Source of the DNA: Diadema setosum
Taxonomy: Eukaryota > Echinodermata > Echinoidea > Diadematoida > Diadematidae
Assembly: GCA_033980235.1 (NCBI GenBank)
Contig: CM067064.1
Location: forward strand, 27,591,781-27,655,780
Length of the DNA: 64,000 bases
Reading direction: 5' to 3'
Under the pieces are notes generated by a model. The model saw only the letters and a program-made list of their open reading frames with translations. It searched no databases and was not told the DNA's origin. The translations under genes were made by a program, and so were the position numbers. Shown piece after piece: positions 35,939-50,538 of the stretch. Position 1 is the first letter of the stretch. Each line of letters opens with the position of its first letter.

Positions 35939-38900
35939 TATTCTATCCTCATCAAATCAAATGAGGTCAGAGGATTTGAAAGCAAAATGTCTTCCTAGCC
36001 TGTGTCGGGGAAACAGGTGATGATGTTAATAAGTAAACCTTGTTTTGCAAGCTTTGTGGTGAAGTGCAATCTTAACAATGTTTGAATTGTCCAGTGTGAG
36101 AGAAGAAGGTGGGACTCCTCAAACATTCATTTCTTCATGCAATTATAGTGAAATCAATCACTACCAGAAATTGATGGTCCCCTGATGTTCATTGCATGTT
36201 TTATACTTCTTCTTCTAATGTGGATAGGTCTACAAATTGCAAATTCTGTCAGGGGACCCGTAACTGCGACAACGAAATCTGGGACAGTACCACTGCTGGG
36301 AAAAATTATTTCAGTGGTTAGAAATGTTAACATTTGTTCATACTGTATGGACATATCGATCATGTCACCATAATGAAAAAAAAGATAAGCATTGGACAAG
36401 ACTGGCTTTTAGCCAGTTAGATGACAAAGATTCTTGTATATATATGCTCATTTTAATTAATGTTTAAATATTGGTCATCTGAAATATAAACATTGCAACC
36501 ACTACCATGTCTATTAACACTTAAAGGATTAGCACTTGTCTGTATCATCAAAGGGTGGATCATTAGGTGTCAAGCAATGGACCAGTATTTTGTTAGATTG
36601 TTAAATTCTGTCTATGTCTCCTGCTGAAAGGGTTTCCATGGCAACTGAAACTTTCCTGTTTTTGTTTTTTTTTTTTTGCTGTATGTTCCACAAGCATAGT
36701 AACAAGCTGTGCACATGTTCAAATGTCTTTTTTTAGCCACAGGATATAACTCAACTGAATGATATTCAGAAGTTTACGTAGATCATGAAACTCTGACATT
36801 ATACGATATAGAGATTGCTTTTATAGTAATGCTGTATGATGTGAGACACTGAATATTGAGTCATGATCAGAATTATTTCTTCGTACACTACCATCTGTGT
36901 CTTCCATAAATCAAATCGTAATACGTAGTTGAATTTTACATATGGATTTTAGAGATCAGACGTTTCCTGAATGCATGATTCTCAATTCATGTTGATTCTT
37001 TACCCAGGTCATATACATTGTACATTGTACTTGTTTGAAGTGTCCAGATTCCTCTTTTTACAGCTTTAGTGAAATTGTTTGTACGTGGTAGGTGTCTGTG
37101 TGGTTATGTTCGAAAATTCCATGGGATGAGACTGCAGTAGGCATTAATGGTGCTAATTTTTAACATTGGGTTTGTCCCGTTTCTTTCTGAACTAATGGAA
37201 TAAATAGTGCCAGTAACTCGTGCACTGAAATTTTTCCTGTTCCGTGCTATAAACCAACCATATCGTAAGCAAGCAATATTAGTTTGTACTCTGAAGGGTA
37301 CCATGGGTGTTTCATTTTCATTTTTTTTGTTTTTCTTTGTTTTTGCTTTCTGTTGTGCCAGTGATGTTCCTGAGGTATCAGTGTACTTTAGGATGATTTG
37401 TAAAGGTTAGCGCATGAACACGTCATCCTCTTCTTGGTTGATACACAGTGGAAGTGATTATGATTCTGGCAAAAATCAAACAGTTATCATTTCTGTGGAA
37501 ATCTGCCTTAGGGAATCTACATCTACAAGTTGTAAGTACAGACCTTTCAGCTCTCATAGCATGTGGAGGGCTAAAGAAGAATTCAAATATCCATACTTGT
37601 TTCTACGCTGTGGTCTGCCTAGTAAGACCAAAACCAAGCAGAGAGTGTAAAGTGCTTGCATCTGTGTCAAATGTTTCAATTTTTCTCTCTTTTCTCAACA
37701 AAGTCTGTTCTAGCTTTGTGAGTGCAGCACTGTTTGCTTATCAGATATGTTATATTCCATGACCTAGATGATCCTTCCCTGAGAATTCCTCCTGATTGGA
37801 CCAGAGAACTCGAATCCAATGTCTGCCCCCTTGAAACTTTCAATATTTCTGCCAATATTTGCCAAGATAATACATGGATGTATTTGTACTGCTCCTGTAA
37901 ATTTTTTTAATGAACATCTCTCCAGCATAGCTGTTAAGTAGTGAAACCTAACGTCATGCGCCTTCCTATTTTCACACGTTTAATTTCTTTCTTTAAATGA
38001 AATATTTGTACAGAGCAAGAAGTCTATTGACAAAACAGTGTTAACCCTCGTCCTCTGACGTACACAAAGACACTGAGGACACTTTTAGTTTCATTTTCGA
38101 TGTACTTGCATTCTGATTACCCAGTCTTTGCCTTGCTTTATGTCATGTAGATATCAAAGTGCCTATTTATTGTATGATAACGGCATATATATTTTTTGCC
38201 CTGTTCCAGTAGAAAAGGTGGTTGACATTGCTGCTGTTTGTAAACACCATGAATTTTGCTCAATATCCACGTATTTGGGTCATGATTTTTCCTTTGTGTA
38301 TAAGCATGGTTCAATTTAGTATCGGTATTCACGGAGGCCTTTATCATTTAGCAGCACTTAACGTTATCTAAATCACATTTGGTGATGTCATCAATATACT
38401 CACTGACATTTTACGGCAGGCTTTTGCATTCTCTGTCGTGATAAAACAGGACGTGAATTGATAAGACGGTGATATGCAAAAGTCAGATACAGTTCCTGCC
38501 ATGCAGTGTGTCTCCCAAAATTTATTTTCATTGGAAACTTGGAGTTTGTGCATTTCCATTATAAGAAAAATTTTGATTAAGTTTAGGATACCACTAATTG
38601 ATTATGTGATAGAGCCAGATATTCATCAGTTTGCCATTTACTAGACATTTTTGCTTCAAAAGTGGGCAATTACGCATGTGAAATCTGATGGGTGTTGCAC
38701 TTGCCTTTCAAAATGTCATTGAGAAGGAAGTCTATCTATGTTTACAAACTTTGACAAGAAGATAGCCTTCAGTAACACAGTCATATGACAGGGTGTCCCT
38801 TTAATAATTCTTAAAGTAAAGTTCTGTTGTAAGAAACACAAGTGCATTTTTAATTTTCTGTTTCTTTTTTTTTTTTTTCATGTTAAAGTCATCCACCGGT

Positions 38901-39355
38901 TACCTTTGTACGACGATATGAGTATTGTCACTCAAGTACACAATGTATCTTTTTCATGGACTGGATATTGTTACTTATTTATGTAGCTTGAATAAGTATT
39001 TAATGCCTAAGATGGACCAAAGTTTTGTTTTGAAGAGCTACCTTAATGTTTCACAAAGAAGTGTCCTTAATCATGTATAATGCATTTTATAATACTGAAC
39101 CACCCTCTTGTACATTCACTATTTGCAGACTAATTGGATTGGGGTGTTATTGATATGTGCATATAATTGCACCTCATAGTTTTTATTTTTTTGTGTTGAT
39201 ACATAGACCTTGATAATATTCATGTGTTATGTTCGTATAATGTGCTGTTGTAAGGAGTAAAGTTGAAAAAGTTGGAAGGGAGTAGTAGAAGTTTGGACAG
39301 TACACGTATACTCTTCGTAGGTCCCTGGCATAACTAGGCAAAGTTTGGTCATTTA

Positions 39356-39741
39356 AAGGGATCGTATAGTTTTGGTTGAGACCTAACTTTAGGTTTCTAA
39401 CATTTTTTGATGAGATAATGAAAACCTTTTTATTAAATATGAAAGCATATGTAATTCCAAGAGAAATTCATTGTTTATTTGATGGAATTTGCTTTTGAAA
39501 TGACTGAAATATCCAAAACTAAGCAATCCTAATAAAAGGTGGGACCCACCTTTTGTTACTATCGCTTTCTTTTACTTTGTTTTTGGATGTCTCAGCCATT
39601 CCCAAAAAACAATTTTCATCAAATAAACTTTGAATTCCTCTTAGAACCGTATGCTTTGTACTATTTCATAAGTGAGTTCTTGGTATCTTGCAAAAAGTTA
39701 AAAGCCCAGTCCCCATCTCCACCAATACTATACCATCCCTT
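39356..39741. mobile_element. ~390-bp foldback element family, copy 3
   Basis: Left 'gggatcgtatagttttggttgag' and right 'accaatactataccatccc' are inverted. Same internal 'gatatccaaaa', 'aataaaaggt' and 'tctcagccatt' landmarks as the other copies. Confidence 0.75.
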
Positions 39742-41863
39742 AAATCAGCCTTGAATATCAAAGCTGAAACAGCCATTAGTCTACATGAGGGAAAGAGATG
39801 TTCATACTGTCAGGTGACATACCTGATATCCAGGTAGTTATGCTCTCTATGAGCGTTGATCTATTGTATGCTTCCCACAGAAATTTTTGCCAAGTAAATT
39901 TGATTTTCTGTACATCCTTTGCATGTTTACACACCTGCTACACACACTGTAAAAGCAGATACACTTTTACGCAAGTGATTTTTTTTTTTCACTTGGCTGT
40001 GAAATTCACATGTGTATAATTCCGCAGAATCAAAGACATGAAATGACACTACATATACAGTGTACAAGCAAAAAAAAACAAAAAAACAGACATTTGCGTG
40101 CTTTTATTCTGTGGCTACTTTCATGTTGCGTGAAATGCGCCAACATTTCCACTTTTGCTGTACCGCATGCTCCAAGTGAAAAAATAACTGTTATACAGTT
40201 TTCATGTGTATGGCGTGTAGGTGGAATGTCGATCATGCCATTTGTGAAAATCATCTTTGCACATCCAATTTGGCCACCCGGGACAAGTGTGTTTTATTCT
40301 TTTATCTTGCTAAATAATTTGTCCATTTGGTCATGGTATTTGTTCATTTCTGAATAAATATGTTTGTGATTCATTCATACAGTGATGTCTTGACTGCAGA
40401 AATTTGCATTTTTACCACTTTTCTTACCACTTTTCTTCTTTCTTTTTTTTTGTAGTGTTCCAAGCATTTTCATTCAGAGTATGATAAATGTATTTCTATG
40501 CAGTGGATGCACTTTTATACATGTTCATATAACCTTGATCTGAGTATTATGGCATCTTCTATGAGATAAGTTTTAAGTGTTTTTTCTTTTCTTTTTTTCA
40601 AAGATCATGATTACTTTTTTTTATTGGAAGCAGCTGTCAAGATTCTTATGAAGTAAGAAAATCTACATATGTATAATTATGTATATACTTCCTGTTTTGT
40701 GCAGTCGTACCATCAAAGTTTTAGGCTGCTTTTGTGACATAAATTGCAAGTAGAGTTTATACTTGTCTGCTCAAAATTACATAAGTGCTATATATTGCCT
40801 TGAAGAAATGTGATATGAAAACAAAAAAGGTGTATCTCTATAATTATGTCTCAATATCCCGCTTCTCAACCCAGTGATTGCATGTATACATTGTCAAACC
40901 AGGAGGACATGTATAGCCTGGTAATAAATGCGCTGTAAAGCACTTTGCCAAAGACAGTAATTGGGCTATCAATTGTGTGTCTTTGAAGAGGGTTAGGAGA
41001 TTTCACTGCATAATCACATGGGAATGTAATGTTTAAGTTAGTATAGACACCATTTACGAGTTGTGCTCTGAACCACCTGCAGGGCTGCCAACCTTGAGTG
41101 AGAGTTTAGAGTGAGACATTGCGAGGGAGTGAAGTAACTGGGGAGGCGGAGGAGGGAAGGTGTGGAATGGTGATGTCCACCCTTCCACCGTATAGAGCTT
41201 TGACAATTTTACATTTAATCTGGTGCATACTTTAGTCATGGTTTCCACACATACGTAGAAGTGGCTTTAATGTACTGAAATGAATTGAAAAAGTCATAAA
41301 TAGGTCACATTGTCATTATGCTACATTCTTAGGACTTTTTAAAAAAACTTTCTATATTTGGGATTCAGCGTGAGAATTAATTTTTCAGAGTGAGACAGTT
41401 GGAATTGGGTGAATTGTATGAGTCTTGTGCTCAGTGCGTGAGAGTTGGTATTCCTGCCCTTGCCTCTGCCTCCTCCCCCTACCTCGTACCCCCTGCCTCC
41501 TAGCCCTTGCCTCCCTACATGTAACCTTACCCCTATCCCTGCCCTTGCCTCTTAGTCCCTGCCCCATGACACTACCTCCTATGCTTTACCCAAGTATGAC
41601 TTCTTTGCTTGTTGCCAGCCACATTAAACAATGCACAAAATATTCCAGCTTGCCACCAGTCTGTAACCTCATCGATCCCCATCCAAGACCAATGTCTGAT
41701 TATCTCAACGGAACTGGAAATGTTATGTTATTGTCCACCAATGACTTTCCTCTATCGGTCAAACAATTTGTTTGTCATTCCAACACTCCACCAGATGACA
41801 GTGTTTCTCTGAATTTTTCCTCTGTCTAATATTATACAGATGTTGCCCTTCAGAGGTGTAATA

Positions 41864-42182
41864 CAGTGTGTTCCTTAAAAAAAAAAAAAAAAAAAAGGTT
41901 ACCGAAGTTCAAAGGTCAGCTATGTCAAGAATACATGGTTTATTCTGGTGAAATGTTTATTACAATACAAAGTAACTCGTCAGCTTTAATTTGACACCTT
42001 GCTTGTGTCAACATTGTTACGCATCACAGAGTTAGGGTACTTCGAAGGTGAAGGGTACAAAACATATGTCTTTTTCTGAGTTTTGGTTAAGTGTGAAACC
42101 AACTTTTCACAAGAATAAAACAGATTCTTGACATAGCTGACTTTTGAACTTTGGATACTTATTTTTTTTTAGGAACACACCG
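41864..42182. mobile_element. TA-flanked CAGTGTGTTCC foldback MITE
   Basis: CAGTGTGTTCCT at the left and AGGAACACACCG at the right, TA on each side (41862-41863, 42183-42184). After poly-A/poly-T the arms continue as inverted copies of 'cgaagttcaaaggtcagcta' and 'tgacatagctgacttttgaac'. About 320 bp, noncoding. Confidence 0.7.
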
Positions 42183-43068
42183 TATCACTTTACATCCTTG
42201 CAGGATTTATATATTCCCCAAAAGATTATATTTTCCAGAAATATGCGGCTCTTAGCAAAAATACTGTTTTGACGAGAAGATATAATCCCCAAGGGACTGT
42301 TGAGTGTTATATTATAAAAGATATTGCCCTTTCTAGAGGTGTAAGAAGCACTGGACATCCCTATGGGAGTTACATTTTCCCGAAGGACTCCGCTCTGAGG
42401 GAATAGTTTGTCTTGAGGGAAAAGTGTAACTCCCTGTCAGTAGCCGGTCAAATTTTGGAATTACATATTACCTGACATGGCGTGATTGCTCGCAATAACT
42501 ATTTTGATCCTGACTGCACTAGTCACGTGATTGCATTATGGCCAATCACTGACCAGTATTTATCGGGCAGATCCAGGAATTCCGTAAAGGGGAGGCATCT
42601 TTACAAAATTAAAGGTGCCGCATGCACCACCCCCCATTTGTTCTTTTTATTTCTTTTGTTCCAACAAAAAATAAGAGCTCATACTAGGGGGCGCATAAAA
42701 AATAAAGAGGGGGTGTGCGCCCTGTGCGCCTCCCTTGGGATGTGCTACTGTTTACGTAATATGCATTGTAATAATCATAGCACACACAGTACAATCATCA
42801 ATCATAGGAATTTGAAGATAACTAAATCTGTGTAAAGAGGCACTGCCATTAGATAAGTGCATCTCAATCAATTTGAGACATTATGTTTTGAGTTGTAGCC
42901 ATGCATAGTACATGTAGTGAACAAGAGCATCACTTTAACTTTGATCTGGGTTTGCTTATAATGCTCAAGATGCCTTTCAGCTGCCTTACATGATAAAATG
43001 TTCCCCTTTAGTATATGTGTATATATATCAGGAAGGTCACAGTCAGTTGATAAGATTTACAAAATGTA

Positions 43069-43242
43069 CAGCGGAAACTTGTTTTTAACAAGGTCCTTGG
43101 GACCAGGACATTTTGTTTGCTATATCAGATATTTTGTTCAGAAGCAAATAAACAACATAAAACAAAGCAAACTGATGTCATTGAGACCGGGAAAAACAGT
43201 TCCTATATCAGGCATTTTGTTATCTCTTAATATCAAGTTTCC
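43069..43242. mobile_element. Probable degraded TA-flanked MITE (GGAAACTTG)
   Basis: CAGCGGAAACTTG after a TA on the left; CAAGTTTCC at 43234-43242 on the right, where the last bases are eroded. Two 'atatcag(g/a)(c/t)attttgtt' blocks repeat inside. Confidence 0.4.
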
Positions 43243-45705
43243 ACAACACTTTTATGAGAGGAAACACCCAAACACTCAAAGAAAGAGACAATGTGCATAA
43301 ACTGATTATTTCTTTTTTCATGTGAGTTTATTACTTAGAGAACACAAAAGAGCAGGTTCAACATTGCATGATTGCATTTGAATTCACAGAAACAAGATAG
43401 TTTGCAATACAGTAAGTGTATTGCTTTCTATTTCAGAAAGCAAACTAAATACCACACCAAGCTTCAGTCAGGCTTGCACTCAAACAACTGAAATAAAAAA
43501 GAGCACTGAACATTTCACGACAGACATATTTTGCAGAAATAATAATGAGTGTGGAAGACAGATGGTAAAGAATGAAAGTTCAGTGCCTAGCGTGTTTCCC
43601 TTCAGTTTTCTGAAAGATATATTAGTGTCAACTGCAGGACCCAGATCACCCACCCACCATACCCCCAGATCCATTCAACTTTAATCATAGTGTATGAAGT
43701 GCCAGACTGGTCAAGTTTTCTGACAATAGCTTGTCATCTAGGGTGAACTTTACAGGGTCTTATCTTCTTCTTTAATTTAAAAAAAAAAAATATATATTTT
43801 TTTTTTTTTTTTTTTATTTTTTTTTGTGGGGGGGGGGGGGGAGGATGGATCCCTTCACTGGATTTGTACCCTAATCTTAGCAAGACATGCGAGTAAAATC
43901 TTTTGGGTTGTGTGAGTTGTTACTTAGCAACACATGTCCTATTGTTTTATATCGACGGAGACAGAGAGTCTGTGACCCTTACTGGAGGAGGGTATGGAAT
44001 GGCAAAAGCAGGGACATCAACTTTGTATTAAAAACAGCACTGTAGTATTTTGAGGGCTGAAAAGGCATATTTAAGGTGGAAAAAAAAAACAATATTTTTG
44101 TCTTTCCTGTAATAGACATGTACAGTAATAAAATTTGTGAAAACAGTGTCTTTCCATGAAGTCGGCAGTATTTGGGCAAGAAAACAGTACACAATACGGA
44201 TAAAACAACAACAGTTGGCATCTCTGCAAAAGGACTCGCTTGGACTTGCACCCCTTTTTGACTTGGACTGGCCTGCTTTCTTGGGTATGCTGGTACAAAT
44301 TATCTCTTCTGAGAATCACAGCAGGCTAACAAATTTACAGAGTCCACACTCTCCACTTATCAGTACTGTCAACAAAGGTGGGACAAGTCCATGGTGTTGG
44401 CCATGAAGGACAATGATCTCTACCGATACTTCCATATTGCTTCTCTCCAGTACAATGTTTTATACTTCTGTATTGCATTTCACAACACAATTTATTCCTT
44501 TGCAATCCACACTCATTTTATGTTTTCACTGCATTGTGTATAGAACGGTCAAAGATACACTGACGCTTTCCTCTTTGCCATGTACAGTTCTCGTACACTA
44601 CTTCTGTGCATTAATTAGACTCGCTGCTCATTAAAGTCAGAAGCAGATAAGAATCCAAGCCTATTGTGCCTTCCACAAAAACAATGAGAGACAGCAATAT
44701 TGTTGTGCAGTTGTATTGAAACTTCATAAGGCACTGACCCATAGGCAGCAAACAGTGGCTACTTGTACATATGGAACGTAATTTCCTTTATTGCTGTTGC
44801 ATTTCATACAATGAATCACAAATCAAAGACAACATGGAATATTCTACAGGAATCTTTGAAAGTGAAAATTTATTAGGTAATAAAGATTCATAATTATGCT
44901 TCTCTTTCTACAACTTTGGTGCACTTGCTGTCACAACATCAGGACAATATGACACAGCTTTTTACTGGCATAAATAAATAACACATTGTTGTGGGTATGG
45001 TCAAGGAATGTTGACGTTATGTAACTTGCATTACAAGTACTTGGATAAGAGCACTGCTGTTGAAATATATATACAGTACTTGTTCTACATTGGAAACCAC
45101 AATTTCTTGCGGGATCATTGACATTCATAAAGCGAAGACCAATTTCTTTAAAGGTATATCAGCAATCAACAAGCAGAGCAATGAAAGAACTAAAGCCAAT
45201 GTAGCATTAGTTTCTTGGACAACTTGGAATGAAAGTCATGCTTTGTAAATTTGGCATTGACCAAAGACAAAGCACACGTAGTACTGCAAACGGCATAATT
45301 TAAAACAAGCCCATTTTAAGGACTGCTATTGAGTTCATATTGCATCCCCTTTGAACAGGAAGACTGCACTACATGTACATCTAATTATAAAACTGAAAGT
45401 TGTTCTAAAATAAACAGTCATACAATACCATTACACTTTACACATTTCACTTTCCATTAGAACCCCCTGATATAAGACCAACTACTTACTTTGTGTATTC
45501 AGTTGTAGTGCTCTTCTCTTTTTTCTTTTTCTTTTTTTACTCGAGCCAAATTTCATCAGGAATAGTAAAAGAGTTTGTACATGGTATTCAAAGGACAAAT
45601 CAGGAATTTACTAGGAGAGACTTCATACACAGCTCTTCAAAACTACAGCATACTCCAAATATTTTGTGAGGTTTGAATTTTTGCGAGTCAGGCGCTATTC
45701 ATGGA

Positions 45706-46512
45706 TTTAACCCTATTCTAATTAGGGGGGGGGGGGTCAAATTGACCCCCCCCCTCGACGTTTCGCGCCACGATTCCGCAACGCGCCACGATTCCGCAAC
45801 GCGCAAAGATTTTGCAGCGTCGTTTCATGACTTTTTTCATTTGACTCTCCCGCATATTTTCAGACCAAATTTGCGACGTCCGGGTACACCGTTCTGAAGT
45901 TATGCAATGTTTTGCAAATGCATGTCAACCCGAAAACCGCTCAAATTCATGATTTCGTGTGCAAATCCAATGCAAACTGTGGTTTTTTGTTTAATTGATA
46001 TAAATTAGATTATTTCAACTTTTAAGCATTGAAATACATCAATTCTAATGTAGATAAGCTTGAAAAAGTGCCTCCCATAAATTTTGGCAAAAAAACAATA
46101 GAAAACAAAAGATCGAAAAAACAATAAAATACATAAGAAATTAACAAAACAATAAAAAACAAAAGAAAATGATTTTGATTGCGCTATTTTTTTGCAAGAA
46201 AATTGTTTGTTGTGTCTTGAGGAACTCTGACACAAATATTTAATAATCCTTCAGTCTTTTTGATGGAGTTATAGGTGAAAACATGATTTTATGCGTTAAT
46301 TTGCATAATTAATTTATTAAAAAATATGAAATCAAAATTTTTTTATTGTATGACCATGTAATCTTGTACTTGACATGCGGCTCTATGTTCAGGCAAAATT
46401 TTGCGGCGATCGCGCAATTGGCGGCCGAGATCTGAAGGGGGGGGGGTCAAATTGACCCCCCCCCCCCCAGTAAAAACTTGGTCTCAAATAGCCCAGTTAG
46501 AATAGGGTTAAA
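45706..46512. mobile_element. TTTAACCCTATTCTAA inverted-repeat element with GGGGTCAAATTGACCCC palindromes
   Basis: A 16-bp perfect inverted terminus (TTTAACCCTATTCTAA at 45706-45721; its inverse at 46497-46512). Just inside each end lies a palindrome of G-run, TCAAATTGA, C-run (about 45726-45754 and 46438-46469). The centre has 'cgccacgattccgcaacgcg' in tandem. About 0.8 kb, noncoding. Confidence 0.75.
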
Positions 46513-49500
46513 GACGCACATAAAATATCGACTCTGATCCCGACATGAATGTTCGAAACAACATATACCAAATTTTGTAAAGGTAACAGATAATCTGTAC
46601 AAGGATGGGGGGAAAAAAGATTATGGAATCATTCAAATTTGCAGAAAGGCACCATTTCTTTGGAGAGTGATCATAATGAGTCCAAAGTATGACTGCTGAT
46701 GGAAATGCATAGATCTTACACGGAACAAACTGGAAGAAGAAAGATGATGCTATTGCATAGCAGATTTTGACCAAGTGACATTTTGAAAACATACATTTGT
46801 TTCCCTCAGACTCAAGACCGAGGCATACTAGTATTTGTGCAAACACACACACTTCACACAATCAACTGCTTGTCCTTGTGATGAAATCACTACTAAGATT
46901 TCAATATAAGAACTAACTACTTGCAACATGTGACAGTACAAGCCAACTTCATTTACAGCAAGTCTGTATGGTTTGATGAAAAGACAAAAGTCATTTCAAT
47001 GTCAATGTTGAACAATTCATGTATGCTGATAGGGCATCATTTTCATGGGGCCTTGACTTTGCTCTATATCTGAAGCCCACAAAGTTGACTAGCAATGTAT
47101 GTGAGGTGTAATCTGACTGTCAAAGATATTTTACAAACATGCTACTGATCTCTCTTTAATACTATACCGAGTTAGGAACAGACAGCATTGACGATACAAC
47201 ACCTAAATAGATTGTAGCTATGTGATTGGTTGATTGCCCATCACATGACATTCATTTAAAAGTGCCATCGCACGCTGTCTCTGTCAGCCATGCAATTTTG
47301 TGTGCTTACATGTGCGTATTTTGTCACTCAGTTTTGTAATCGACTTCAACTGATCGGTTTCATGTACGTACATACAGTACGTGTACACAGCTGACTGTGA
47401 CTGTGCCAACCAGTTGCCTTTTAAAGGAAAATGGTTGCCATTTCTGTGCTATATTCAAGGATCTGTGTGGACCACATCTGTTGATGTTCGAGGTGTTACA
47501 GTGCATGGTCTTTACTCGTGCAATGAAACAGATTTTGCACTCGGTGAAAGATGAGGCGCACTATTATACAACTCAGCTTCGCCTCATTGAATAGAGCACC
47601 TCTATCTTTCACCTTGTGCGAAATCTTGCACCATCGCACTCGCGACCATTTACCATTTGTATATCATAGCACTGACAGGATCTGAGAGGACCACTGTCAG
47701 CACGATGATATATATCCCCAATCACAACATGTCTGCCAATCTGTGAGCACAGTCAAAATATTCTAACTCTTCCACTCCTGTGACCTGCACTCTTTCATGA
47801 AGTGTGGGATTGTATTCAATGTGCATTATTGCTACACACGCACACGAGGAACTTTAGAGAAAATACACAGGCTTTTTTTTTTCTTCTTCTTCTTATAACA
47901 GTAGCCTGCTACATCTAGGTACTTGTGTCAAAAATGAAAGTATCTATTCATTAAAAAAAAAATGTGGTCCCATGCCATTGTTTGTTTCATCATTGCTGTC
48001 ACCAAAGTATCTGCTTGACAGAGTGATGATGCAATGTACGTCTAAAGATATGTGAGCCTTGTGGTTTTATAACAAATGGTCCATGATCTGTAAAATAAAG
48101 CACTCTTCTTTCGTTTTACTTGGCTTAAGTTTCAGGCACTAAACATTGTTTCCTCAGCCACACAAATATTTCTACAACAGATAAGTACATGGGCAGATTA
48201 CATTATATTCATCTTTGCATCATGGCACACATGAGACAGTGAACAGCAGCTAGCTTGTGGCGGCTGTATAATTCTAGACTGTAATCGCTTTCAAAGTATT
48301 ATGTACACTACCAAATACAAATAATACACTTTACTTCATTATACACACCTACAATATGTCCAAATATATTATTGCACTTGCTAAAATTCATCAGTTGATC
48401 AAAATCACTTGGAATTTGGAACATCCTAGTCAAACTCGTTTAAGCTATTCTCAAAACTTCAGCCATGATGAATTCAACTTCAGGACAGTAGTTAAGGCAG
48501 AGGACATTATTAATCAACTGTTCAACTGTGTTGTGTGACATACTGGTTGCAGAACCCTTATCACCAAGAGACAAAATACCAGCTCAATGTAATACTGGTA
48601 AATCTAAGATACGTAATTATTCTCTGCAGATTGCAAGATGTGAAGTCCTTAGACAGAATTTACTGCATGGATGCTGTTGTTCTGAAATGAGACACATAAC
48701 AACTGCAGAGTTGAGCAACCTTGGGCAGTACCACGAGAAGAATTCAATAGTAGTGAAACATAGTTGGAACAAGGTCTGATAAAATGGGATACCTAATATT
48801 TATGAGGTAATTTTGCAGCTCTCTTCCTGTCATATTCTTCTGGGGGATGTCCCCCTGAAATAACACGATACTAGATGTGACAAGGTCACTTCAGTTTTCC
48901 CAAGCAGCTTGATAAAATGAGATTCCCCTCTTCAACTGACTCTTCTAGTGCAGCCTATGGGAATCATAAACATGTGACATCACACCTATAGAAACCCCCA
49001 CTTGTGAACACAACAAGTACATGTTGTACACATCACAATTTCCTTGAATTGGTATCCGGGTATCCACCTACTTTGTCTTTAAGTATGCATCACAAAGTAT
49101 ATTCTGTGATAAATGAATACAATCTGTACTTATGAATACTCTCCTCTAAATTTGCATCACAGGGTGGAATATGGTACATAGTTGTAGGTTTTTATTCAAG
49201 GTGTACACATCTCTACAAGTTTCACAAGTCTGAATGTTATGGCATTTCAGGTTATTTCAATCCCATCATAATAAATATAATACTCTCTTCAGAATTTGCA
49301 TAGGGTCAAAAAGGTAGGTTTCACTCAATAGACTGGGTTCACTATTCAACAAATCTCGAGACTTCATGCATGCCTTTCTGACATCTGTTCTTGACAACCT
49401 GAAAACTTGCCCAAGGTTTGCCTGATGTAGTAACAACTAATGTACAAAAAGTGGATTCCAAGTGATCAAAAAATGGTTTTGAGGTACAGGTTAACAGAAT

Positions 49501-49552
49501 TGCTTATCAAAGATGTCAGGAAGGAAGATACATCCATAAAGTTTGATATGTT

Positions 49553-49707
49553 AAGCCCGCCACTGACTATACGACTCACAACTATACAACTGACAGACTT
49601 AAGATCCAAAATAAATCACACTTGCCTCAGAATAAACACGCTTGTTTATTTCAGATCCAAAGTCTGTCAGTCGTATGGTCATGAGTCGTATGTTGTGCAG
49701 CAGGCTT
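49553..49707. mobile_element. ~155-bp foldback MITE
   Basis: The left arm from AAGCCCGCCACTGACTATAC is a diverged inverse of the right arm ending GCAGCAGGCTT. Both arms carry ACTGACAGACTT/AAGTCTGTCAGT. About 54-bp arms flank a short centre. Noncoding. Confidence 0.6.
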
Positions 49708-50538
49708 TAGTAAACTGATCTATTTAGAGGTGAGTAAATTTACTATCCTCATGGAAAGGCATTTTGTTCAGATCCCATCCAAACACCAGGGATACTCCGT
49801 AAAGGGTACCCTCTTATGCAAAAATAATCATCAAAACAATGTAATTTGAGAGAATGAAAATTGTCACATGAATGTGAAATATAGAGAGCTTAAAAACAAT
49901 AATACTACCACTATGTGTCCAATGACCTGTCCATTTTTGACTCGGTGTGTCATCACAATGTGAATTCTCCCTTGGGATAAACTCCACTGTCAAATAATGG
50001 CAATGAACCAATTACTAATCCCCTGATTTTCATTCATTTACTGCTGAACTTGTTTATGTCCTACACTGTTTAATGCTGAACTTGTTTATGTCCTACACAA
50101 CCAATTACTTGTCTTTATGAAAAGGTGTACACACTTCTTGAAGTGTCATAGGTCCCAGCATCATAGCATTTTAGGTAATTTCACTTGTCTCTTACTGTTG
50201 GTACGGGTTTGCTTGTTGGTTTGTTTTTTGCAACACCAATTCTTCTTTTTCTTTGTAAAGAAGGGTCCCTCATGTTCTCGGTTATATACTTTTCTGTCTT
50301 GGGCAGTTTTATTCATTATCAAAGGCTTCTACATGTCAAGAGCTTCTTGTTATTGCAAATGTTCATATCAAAGTTAATATTCCATATTCCCACAATCAAA
50401 GACAGAACATTATTCATTTCTGGCAACTCCAGCCAGCAAAGAAACCACCATGAATGCTAATCATAAGAATTTCCACCATCAACTACTAACAGACATTGAA
50501 AGTACCTTTATGAGCATTAGACAGGATTGATGTGCTCA

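Larger units (their letters stand above)
34604..50538. other. Convergent intergenic/3' UTR region, no supported coding exon
   Basis: This 16-kb stretch lies between the stop codons of TMEM130 (plus) and FBXW10 (minus). AATAAA signals on the plus strand at about 37199 and 40353 could end a long TMEM130 3' UTR. None of the open frames (for example 41425-41829, which is CCT-rich low complexity) resembles a known protein. The repeats that I can bound are listed separately. Confidence 0.5.

Noticed and set aside
41425..41829. 134-codon frame rich in Pro, Leu and Ser
   Set aside because: It reads through a CCT/CCC-rich simple-sequence tract; the composition explains the open frame.
47535..47625. 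Imperfect hairpin with 'ggtgaaagatgagg' and 'tctttcacc' arms
   Set aside because: Arms are short and interrupted, no flanking duplication is visible, and no second copy is seen in the window.
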